Below the pieces are notes generated by a model. That model was not told where the DNA came from, searched no databases, and was given only the letters and a program-made list of their open reading frames with translations. From Flavihumibacter fluvii (GTDB lineage Bacteria > Bacteroidota > Bacteroidia > Chitinophagales > Chitinophagaceae): a DNA stretch of 64,000 nucleotides. The stretch covers positions 2,876,001-2,940,000 of the forward strand of contig NZ_CP092333.1 of the NCBI RefSeq assembly GCF_018595675.2, read 5' to 3'. Made by a program: the position numbers and the translations under genes. Of the stretch, positions 55,046-62,453 are shown piece by piece (position 1 is the first letter of the stretch; each line of letters opens with the position of its first letter).

Positions 55046-55137
55046 ATTATAATCCAATAGCCCGGTAGAATAGAGAGACATTATCCCGTTTCTATAATTA
55101 AAAGACACAAAATCAACTATGGAGATTTAAACCGAAA

Positions 55138-56361
55138 TTATACATCTATCCATTTTTGCCTATCTAAAATTAATTTAATAAAATCCAATAAAGAAATTAT
55201 TGATTTTTGTTGGTACTTACTATAAGTTGCAATTAATTGCTCAGGCAGAATTAACTGAACTTTTAGTGCTAACATTTCATCTGTTTGATTTTTACTTATA
55301 GAGGGTTCGAGTGTAATCAGATGTTTTATTGAAACTCTGTCCGCCTCCATTAGAATTTGACGCCATCTATCTTTGGCTGAGGTCTTAACACCAAGCATTG
55401 TAAGTAGTTCATCCGGGAAGTGTGGGTTTGAATAATCTGATGAACTTGGAAACAAAAAATCCGGTTTATTGTTTCTTTCAGTGGTAGATCCTTTTGAAAA
55501 CATTATCTTATATGTCTCAAAAATAACTGCCAAATTATTTTCAAATGCATGCCCGGCTCTCGATTTTCTTCTGTTTTGTACACTTAGCGAAAATGAAATA
55601 AAATCATCGACATTATTGTTTCCCAATCCAAAACCATCCTTTAATTTATTGGCTACTATTTTTGCTTCCAACGCTTTGAACAATTGCTCTTCACGTTCCA
55701 TCCATGCTAAAAGTGTTTTATCAGGCTCTTCCATAACTGAAACTCCTTTAACAGTTGATCTGGAATAATCAGAGAATATTTTTGTGGAAGGAAACGTAGT
55801 TCCGAATCTATTAAACATTTCATCCAGATAGTCTAAATCATGGTCGACTATTTCAATACCCAATTCTGCCAATATATATTTGCCGGCAAATCCCAGTTCA
55901 TGCCTTTCCCCTGTAAGATCTTTCGTAACAAATTTATCATCAACTTCCTCAAGTCCAAATAACCACATTAATTGCCTTTCAGATGTTGAATCAAAAGGAG
56001 CAACAATAATAAGCAATGTTTCTTGGCCCGTTCGGGCAATAAGTAAAAGATCGCCCCGTGAGGCAGCTTCAATAACCGAATTGGAAGTATAGTATAATCT
56101 GAATTCGCTTCGCCTCGGATGGTTTTCCCTGGCATCATACCATGTTAAACTGCCGTCAGTTTTATCTACCATATCCTGATCGTCGCATAAATAAATAAAA
56201 GTACCATTAAAGTTTATTCTTTCAGTTCCAAAGAATTCCTTCATTACACTAGTTCCATTGAATTCATGCTGATTGGACTTGTCTGGTTTCACTTCAACTC
56301 TGCTTAGCCTTTTCACACCGATTCCTGAAAAATAGGAAGACAGATTATCGCTCGCTGGCAT
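55138..56361 (-). CDS. EcoRII-like type II restriction endonuclease
   Basis: 407 residues. The C-terminal half matches the EcoRII catalytic domain: KSRAGHAFENNLAVIFETY, KPDFLFP (Asp301), then LGVKTSAKDRWRQIL with Lys326 as the PD-(D/E)xK lysine and Lys330-Arg332 following. The N-terminal half, about 1-170, corresponds to the effector DNA-binding domain of EcoRII. EcoRII cuts at CCWGG after binding two sites; the same or a related specificity is expected. It overlaps the methyltransferase gene by 17 bases. Confidence 0.88.
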   Translation of the reverse strand: MPASDNLSSYFSGIGVKRLSRVEVKPDKSNQHEFNGTSVMKEFFGTERINFNGTFIYLCDDQDMVDKTDGSLTWYDARENHPRRSEFRLYYTSNSVIEAASRGDLLLIARTGQETLLIIVAPFDSTSERQLMWLFGLEEVDDKFVTKDLTGERHELGFAGKYILAELGIEIVDHDLDYLDEMFNRFGTTFPSTKIFSDYSRSTVKGVSVMEEPDKTLLAWMEREEQLFKALEAKIVANKLKDGFGLGNNNVDDFISFSLSVQNRRKSRAGHAFENNLAVIFETYKIMFSKGSTTERNNKPDFLFPSSSDYSNPHFPDELLTMLGVKTSAKDRWRQILMEADRVSIKHLITLEPSISKNQTDEMLALKVQLILPEQLIATYSKYQQKSIISLLDFIKLILDRQKWIDV

Positions 56362-57694
56362 TGGTTTTTCTTTTAATAAGAACTTTTACTATTTCCTCAC
56401 CGATGGCCTGAATTAATGGAACGACAACAGAATTCCCAAATTGCTTGTATGCTTGGTTCATTGATACTTCATCTACTTTGAAGTCTTCTGGATAGCCTTG
56501 CAACATTGCACATTCTTCAATTGTAAGCCTTCTTGGATTTTGGTTTTCTTGCGGTATAAGAATTTCCGAGCCATCTTTGTAATATCTGGCGCTCATCGTT
56601 CTTGATATTCCATCCAGATTTACTAAGCCATATCCAAAGCCATTGCCTTTTTCCTTATGCTTTTTTGAGTAATCCTGCAGGTATTTCCAAAGCTGGTCAG
56701 ATAGAGTATACTTTTTATCTGGATTCGGAACTAAAATGCCACCAATTTTCTTGGTAGGTTCCGGCATTTTTGGAAATACAAATTTTTCTTTTCCTTTGAA
56801 TACCTTCTTATCAAATCCAACCATGAATGTGCGCTCGCGGTTTTGTGGAACATAGTGCTTACCATTTAGAACAGTTGAATAAAATGTATAACCTAAACCT
56901 TCGAGAGTTTCTCTGATAACCTTAAAAGTATTACCCTTGTCATGGGAAACCAGATTTTTGACATTTTCCAGAAAGAAAGCTTTGGGTCGTTTTTCTTCAA
57001 TGATTTCTGCGACATGAAAAAAAAGATTACCCTGTTTTATATCTTCAAAACCATGTTTTCTTCCAAGACTATTCTTTTTTGAAACACCTGCTATCGAAAA
57101 TGGCTGACAAGGAAACCCGCCACATAAAATATCAAATTTTTCTGGTAGCCAGTGCTTAGTTTCTTCCTTAGTAATGTCACCAAAAGGAATCTCGCCAAAA
57201 TTTGCAGAATAAGTCCTTTGCGCCATTTTATCCCATTCTGAAGAAAACACACATTTACCCCCATTATTTTGCATTGCAATTCTGAATCCTCCAATTCCTG
57301 CAAAGAGATCTATGAAGGTAAATTTTGGATTCTCTGGCCCTGGAAATCTTATATCCTCAAATCTGAAAAGCAATTGCATTGCTTCTTCTGCAATTGAGTC
57401 AGAGATATCCTCATATGGTAGATAATCCTTTAGAATTTCAGAAGCATACTTGACTGCATCCTTCTTAAGCTTTTTATCTCTGGAGATAATATAATGGCTG
57501 ATCAGAGCAGATTTATAATTGTCGGGACCATAAAGTGCGACCTTTATTATTTTACCGGCTATATTATAAATCTTAGAACTTGTGAGGACTAAGTCTCCAA
57601 TTAGAACTTTTTGAGACTTAACAGAATATGTTTCAATGTTTCTACCTGCTTTTCTTTCTTTAATTGACACTCCCACACTTTTATGATTTTCCAT
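56345..57694 (-). CDS. C5 cytosine DNA methyltransferase (Dcm/M.EcoRII-like)
   Basis: 449 residues. Motif I FTFIDLFAGIGGFR (from 125), motif IV GGFPCQPFSIAG with catalytic Cys196, motif VI FLENV (241-245), motif VIII QNRERTFMVGF (284-294), and C-terminal RLTIEECAMLQGYP and YKQFGNSVVVPLIQ. The ~120-residue N-terminal extension fits the Dcm/M.EcoRII type. Its 5' end overlaps the Vsr gene by 94 bases and its 3' end overlaps the endonuclease by 17. It protects host DNA from the EcoRII-like enzyme. Confidence 0.92.
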   Translation of the reverse strand: MENHKSVGVSIKERKAGRNIETYSVKSQKVLIGDLVLTSSKIYNIAGKIIKVALYGPDNYKSALISHYIISRDKKLKKDAVKYASEILKDYLPYEDISDSIAEEAMQLLFRFEDIRFPGPENPKFTFIDLFAGIGGFRIAMQNNGGKCVFSSEWDKMAQRTYSANFGEIPFGDITKEETKHWLPEKFDILCGGFPCQPFSIAGVSKKNSLGRKHGFEDIKQGNLFFHVAEIIEEKRPKAFFLENVKNLVSHDKGNTFKVIRETLEGLGYTFYSTVLNGKHYVPQNRERTFMVGFDKKVFKGKEKFVFPKMPEPTKKIGGILVPNPDKKYTLSDQLWKYLQDYSKKHKEKGNGFGYGLVNLDGISRTMSARYYKDGSEILIPQENQNPRRLTIEECAMLQGYPEDFKVDEVSMNQAYKQFGNSVVVPLIQAIGEEIVKVLIKRKTNASER

Positions 57695-58020
57695 CCCAAT
57701 ATTTTTAAAGATTTTTCAACATATTGATCGTTTGCAATATTACTGTTAATCTTTGCCAGCCACCATTCAGTTCGTGTTTTGGGGATAACAAAGTATTTAC
57801 AATGTTTATGGCCATGCCAAAAACATCCATTTACAAAAATCACGGTTTTATATTTAGGCAGAACAACATCAGGCCTACCAGGCAACTTCTTGGAATGTAA
57901 CCTGAAGCGGTACCCTTCACTAAACAGAAACTTTCTAACAATCACCTCTGGTTTGGTATTACTACCCCTAATTCGGCTCATGTTATAGCTTCTCTGATCT
58001 TTAGTGTGAACGTCTGTCAT
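57601..58020 (-). CDS. vsr: Very short patch repair endonuclease
   Basis: 139 residues from the ATG at 58020 (four codons after an upstream ATG), which aligns the start with known Vsr proteins: MTDVHTKDQRSYNMSRIRGS. Catalytic Asp51 in GRPDVVLPKY and His69 in CFWHGH are present. At residue 64, where many Vsr proteins have His (THGCFW or VHGCFW), this one has Asn (VNGCFW). Vsr nicks T:G mismatches caused by deamination of 5-methylcytosine. It overlaps the methyltransferase gene by 94 bases in another frame. Confidence 0.9.
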   Translation of the reverse strand: MTDVHTKDQRSYNMSRIRGSNTKPEVIVRKFLFSEGYRFRLHSKKLPGRPDVVLPKYKTVIFVNGCFWHGHKHCKYFVIPKTRTEWWLAKINSNIANDQYVEKSLKILGWKIIKVWECQLKKEKQVETLKHILLSLKKF

Positions 58021-58297
58021 GGAATATTTCACTAAATTAATTAGTAATCATGAATAAAACTAAATTTCCTGGTTTTATTATTGAATTTTACTATTATTTT
58101 ATAGAAATGCTAGAATCTACGATGGGAATAGATTGTTTTTTAAACTAACCTTTCACAATCAAAAAAGACATTAAAGGAAATGACAGGATTATACATAAAT
58201 GGGCAAAGTTGGATGTGATTTTTCAATACAACCTGAATTTAATGATTTAAACTAATATTGTAAATCAGTCCAGTTCTATAGGGAGGCCAAGACAACA

Positions 58298-59032
58298 TTA
58301 CGCTGAAATCTTATATCCATAATATTCAATTAAATCTCCAAGGATTTGCTTTATTTCTTCTTTGTTATGGACGGGTAAAACCTTTACACCACCAATTGAA
58401 TTTAATGCTGTAAACAGTCTTCTAAGCTGGTCTTCTTTTAGATAATTCTTCTCCGAATAAAACTCTAAAAAACCTTTTACAACTGAATCATAAGTGCCAT
58501 AACTTCTTTCAACTAAATTTTGAAATATATCTTGCTTACTGAATAATAACTTCGTTAATTCATAAGGATCTTCTCTATTTTTATCATAAGTAAGCTTAGC
58601 AGACCACCATAAGCGCGAAATACTGTTCCTCATTCTGGTTTCTAAGCTGGCACCTTCGAAATGGAATCTTCTTCTTATCATTTCACTTGTAAATTCTTCT
58701 GATTTTAACCACCTGGATTTTGAATATTTAAAAAATATGTGGTGTGATAAGGTTACCCAAAGCCTCTTGTCATTTGCCTGGACTCTATCTATATCCTTAA
58801 GTAATTCAAAAATTAATATTGAATTATTAAGGTCTTTCTTAGAATTATCTGGATCCCTTGGATGAACAGATAATTCCAATTCGAAATCTGAAGGAATATT
58901 AATATTATTTTCAATTCCCAAAAATTCAAATTTTGAACTATCGAATGTTTCATTTAAATATTCCTTTTTTTTATCATCATCTATTGCTATGTTTAAAAGA
59001 ACTTCACAACAACTCTCTGTAAATATTTTCAT
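58298..59032 (-). CDS. DUF6339-like protein of the GHKL operon
   Basis: 244 residues. The segments DKRLWVTLSHHIFFKYSKSR, FHFEGASLETRMRNSISRLW then WSAKLTYDKN and DPYELTKLLFSKQDIFQNLV match what I recall of DUF6339, a helical family of unknown function that occurs in restriction-like and defence loci. It is the last gene of a four-gene unit, 3 bases after the previous gene, and is followed by the Vsr-methyltransferase-endonuclease set after 266 bases. Confidence 0.65.
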   Translation of the reverse strand: MKIFTESCCEVLLNIAIDDDKKKEYLNETFDSSKFEFLGIENNINIPSDFELELSVHPRDPDNSKKDLNNSILIFELLKDIDRVQANDKRLWVTLSHHIFFKYSKSRWLKSEEFTSEMIRRRFHFEGASLETRMRNSISRLWWSAKLTYDKNREDPYELTKLLFSKQDIFQNLVERSYGTYDSVVKGFLEFYSEKNYLKEDQLRRLFTALNSIGGVKVLPVHNKEEIKQILGDLIEYYGYKISA

Positions 59033-59035
59033 TAC

Positions 59036-59869
59036 TTAATTTTTTACACATAATTCATTAAAGGCCTTCAATACTGGAATTTCTCTATTTAGTATAAGTT
59101 GAGCATTAATAAATGGATCCTCACTCCATTCACTTCTCGGCAAAAGTTTATTTAAAGCATAAAACCATTCAAAACCTTCGACATCAGCTTTCTTATCATC
59201 GTCTGCCATAATTCGAAATGCTTCAGTCAAAGCTGGAACTATAAAAATATTATATGCAACATAAGGCGCAGTATTAAATAAAGCTGTAGGCGGGTGTTCA
59301 AATTCAGCAGTTGGGGGATACTTTATTACAATTTTATCTCCTGTAAAATCAAATGAACAAGGTTTCAGATGGCTTTCTTCAGGCACAAATTGAAATATAT
59401 TTCCCAACCCTAAAGATTCATACTCTTTATCAATAGGAATAATTATCTTATCCAACAACCCAATTACTTCATACTTATTAACTGCAAACATTTGACCATT
59501 AAATTCATCACTAAAAGTATCATCAGTGAAATCACCAATATACTCCAAGGCAATTATTTTAGGTTCAATTTCAACTTTTGAACATAATTCATCCTCCGGG
59601 ATTTCAATATACTCGTAAGAATTTACAAAGACCCATGTTTTTAATGTCGCACTACAATAAACCTTTAATAAGAACCCAGCTTTTCCGACATTAAACAAAT
59701 TCTTAAAATAGTCATTATTAATATTAAATGAAGAAATCTCAAATCGAATATTTCTAGATTCAGAAATCCTACTTACGTTTATTATTAATGAAATTTCGCC
59801 AGAAATATCTTGCGATTCACCAATTGACAAACCCAATACAGGATGTGGAAAAGAATAAGTTTCAGACAT
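59036..59869 (-). CDS. Unrecognised protein between GHKL ATPase and DUF6339
   Basis: 277 residues, soluble. Beta-rich first half (SGEISLIINVSRISESRNIR, AGFLLKVYCSATLKTWVFVN) and a helical C-terminal quarter (FYALNKLLPRSEW, LNREIPVLKAFNELC). No motif I know. Spacing of 18 and 3 bases to its neighbours makes it a firm operon member. It could be a structural adaptor linking the ATPase to an effector. Confidence 0.7.
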   Translation of the reverse strand: MSETYSFPHPVLGLSIGESQDISGEISLIINVSRISESRNIRFEISSFNINNDYFKNLFNVGKAGFLLKVYCSATLKTWVFVNSYEYIEIPEDELCSKVEIEPKIIALEYIGDFTDDTFSDEFNGQMFAVNKYEVIGLLDKIIIPIDKEYESLGLGNIFQFVPEESHLKPCSFDFTGDKIVIKYPPTAEFEHPPTALFNTAPYVAYNIFIVPALTEAFRIMADDDKKADVEGFEWFYALNKLLPRSEWSEDPFINAQLILNREIPVLKAFNELCVKN

Positions 59870-59887
59870 TATTTTTATTTATTAAAA

Positions 59888-61828
59888 TTAGAATTCCTGA
59901 ACCTTAAATGAGCTCTTATATGGTTCCCTAATTTTCAGATTTAAAATTGTTGGCATATTAATTCCTGAAATTTGATAATATGTAAGTTCTCCCTGCTTAT
60001 TATAGTTTTCTTTAAATTTCATAAACGTCCCATCCTGATCTTTAATTTCCAAAACTTCAAAGCAGGCTGAATTACCACTGTCACCAATTTGAAAAAGCTT
60101 TAATGAGGTATCAATTATATCTTTATCAGACTTAAGTATAATTTTATATTCTGCTGAATCATTATTGTCCGCTTTCGCTCTAAATATTCTAGCCGTAAAC
60201 TTTTGCTTGGTTGTTTTCTTGAGTCTTGGTCCCGGTTTCAAAGGAATCCTAAAATGCTCTTCATCTGGTACCACAATTCCAGGAACTTTTCCCTTTTCAA
60301 TTATTTCACCATTGCTGCTAGTTATTACTTGATTTGATTCGATACTATTAAATTTCAACTCAAACTTCCTATCAGAAGTTATTCGTTCCAATGTTTCGTC
60401 TTCCGATACACTTCCCGCACGCTTGCCCGAACCTTTCTCTTTGAAGCCTTTTAATGATTTTATTAAATTATTAAGCCATGGGATATCTTCTGCCTTTTTT
60501 CGATACTTATTCAAAATATCAGATAGACAAACCCTAATTATAACATCGATATCCTTCAAAACCTTCTCCCCATCCTTTGCACTATATTTATCAGTTTTAT
60601 CTATTATTCTTGCTGGGTCGAACCTATCATGGGTATGCGGTTCCATCATTCTAAGGAATGAATTTCCCTCCACAGTTTCGCACATAAAAACACCACAATA
60701 GCCAATTGAGCTAAACCCCCAAGCGGCTTTTGTTTGAATGACCATTCCATTTCTGATATACGCAATTTTATTAGTATTCTTATGATCAAGTTCTTTAAAA
60801 TAAAACTTTGTTTCACCTAGTATTCTAACTTCTTGAGTCTTGGGATTATTGTCCAAAAAAGAAGAATAAAAATCATATGGATTCCCTTCCTGGGATGTAT
60901 TGCCTTGTTCATAATTAGTAGGACTAAAATACTTCAACATTAACTGATTTAAGTTCTGGCTAGAAACAACGTCAACAATATTATCTTCTATTTTCAATTC
61001 AACTATTAATTCGTTAGTGTGCAATAGAGGCCAATAGTTTCTCAAAATAGCCTTAATAAATTCTTCAATCCAATTCTCATTTTCTATAGGGCAAAGAGCA
61101 AATTGGGATAGACCAATTTGGCTTCGGTTAAAAATCTTTCTAAGAGATTCAGGCATCTCATTTATATCCCTTATAGAATTTAATTTATCTCCTTTTCCGA
61201 AATAAACACGTGAATCATAGGTTGCTTCTCCAATTGTATATGAAGCAAGTTTCCCTAATCCTTGAAAAATATATTCGCCTTCACCATTTAGGGATGAATA
61301 AAAAACTGTTCGAACTTTTGAAAAACCATAGATTGAGTTTTTCCCTATACCATAGCTCCCTCCTGCATTATTATCACCTTTTACCGACGTCCCCTCTGAA
61401 AGGATACAAGAATTAAAGCTACACTCTGGGTCATTATCACTGCCACTTAAACCTGTCGTATTGTAATCTTCATATACAAACATTTTTATCTTATCATTAC
61501 CCCGAATTGCTTCAAATCCGTTATTGAAAAATTGTTTGTGTTGCTTATTTGAATTTGATTGCGACATTTTTTCAAAAATGTTTACAAATTGGTCCAAATA
61601 AATAAGATCCTCCTTTAAGACTGTCCGATAAGCAATTGACACTTTTAGTGGAAGTTTAATACCAGTTGTAGAATCCTTCCTTCTTGCATCATTCGAATTC
61701 TGAATAATCTCCCTTACAAATGAGTTGATAACATTACTATTGAATGAGTTAATAGCAGCATTATTAAGACCCTCCCATCCCTTTTCCTTTAACAGACTAC
61801 CCCACCACAATTTGTTATTCATATTCAT
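59888..61828 (-). CDS. GHKL-type ATPase (MutL/MORC/Hsp90-like fold)
   Basis: 646 residues. N box FVREIIQNSNDARR with catalytic Glu40 and Asn44, a G1-like MFVYEDYNTTGLSG, and a glycine-rich lid GGSYGIGKNSIYGFSKVRTV. This matches GHKL ATPases of the kind found in predicted bacterial defence operons. The C-terminal ~170 residues (from about 470) contain a beta-rich domain (FTARIFRAKADNN, YKIILKSDKDII) without recognised motif. No nuclease domain is apparent. It likely acts as an ATP-driven clamp or switch. Confidence 0.8.
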   Translation of the reverse strand: MNMNNKLWWGSLLKEKGWEGLNNAAINSFNSNVINSFVREIIQNSNDARRKDSTTGIKLPLKVSIAYRTVLKEDLIYLDQFVNIFEKMSQSNSNKQHKQFFNNGFEAIRGNDKIKMFVYEDYNTTGLSGSDNDPECSFNSCILSEGTSVKGDNNAGGSYGIGKNSIYGFSKVRTVFYSSLNGEGEYIFQGLGKLASYTIGEATYDSRVYFGKGDKLNSIRDINEMPESLRKIFNRSQIGLSQFALCPIENENWIEEFIKAILRNYWPLLHTNELIVELKIEDNIVDVVSSQNLNQLMLKYFSPTNYEQGNTSQEGNPYDFYSSFLDNNPKTQEVRILGETKFYFKELDHKNTNKIAYIRNGMVIQTKAAWGFSSIGYCGVFMCETVEGNSFLRMMEPHTHDRFDPARIIDKTDKYSAKDGEKVLKDIDVIIRVCLSDILNKYRKKAEDIPWLNNLIKSLKGFKEKGSGKRAGSVSEDETLERITSDRKFELKFNSIESNQVITSSNGEIIEKGKVPGIVVPDEEHFRIPLKPGPRLKKTTKQKFTARIFRAKADNNDSAEYKIILKSDKDIIDTSLKLFQIGDSGNSACFEVLEIKDQDGTFMKFKENYNKQGELTYYQISGINMPTILNLKIREPYKSSFKVQEF

Positions 61829-61837
61829 AAATCTTGA

Positions 61838-62074
61838 CTAAAATTCAAATGTTTGTTTTCCTGTTTTCGAATTACTTTCAAAAGACGCTTTAAGTAATGT
61901 AACCTTCTCGTTTATCGCTTTCATCATTCTCTTTATATCCTCTTCCCCATATTCATAGGTACTTCGATTTGAACATTTTGAAAGGCTATCCAAATCGTCT
62001 AATACTTTTTGAACACGTCTTGAAGCAACGGACTTAAACCTATCTTTTTTTATCGATGAAGCAGACTTTGCCAT
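61838..62074 (-). CDS. Small basic helical protein, first gene of the GHKL operon
   Basis: 78 residues: KKDRFKSVASRRVQKVLDDL then DSLSKCSNRSTYEYGEEDIK and RMMKAINEKVTLLKASF. Two helices separated by an SNRSxYEYxEED turn. I have seen similar short proteins in mobile defence loci but can give no function. It ends 9 bases before the GHKL gene start. Confidence 0.7.
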   Translation of the reverse strand: MAKSASSIKKDRFKSVASRRVQKVLDDLDSLSKCSNRSTYEYGEEDIKRMMKAINEKVTLLKASFESNSKTGKQTFEF

Positions 62075-62453
62075 TTCTCATTTTTTATTAATTCAGATAA
62101 TATAGTTAAAAATATATATACTATTATATATAGTACATTATTTATCCAACTATTTAGTTAAATAAACATACAATATAATTTCAATAAAATGCGAATAAAA
62201 GTCCCCGGTTATTTTTTAAATAATTGCAGGTATATTTTAGCGGCTATATTACATTTATCGGTTAATAATAAATGAATATGTTGCATTTATATATTAACTT
62301 TATCAATATTCCATTAAAGAGAAAGAAATAATCAATAAAATACTTCTTAACTATTACATTAAATATTTAGTTTGATATGGGCCTAATTTTGTCTATTCTC
62401 CATTGACCGCTACACATTAAATATTCGTTTCTAGGCAGGAAATTTTTAGTTAT
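62075..62453. other. AT-rich promoter region at right border of defence island
   Basis: 379 bases, extremely AT-rich, between the GHKL operon and the propeller gene. A palindrome TACTA-7-TAGTA spans 62119-62135, 44 bases before the small protein start, and could be an operator of the operon. No gene, tRNA or integrase is seen. GC content rises again inside the next gene. Confidence 0.55.
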
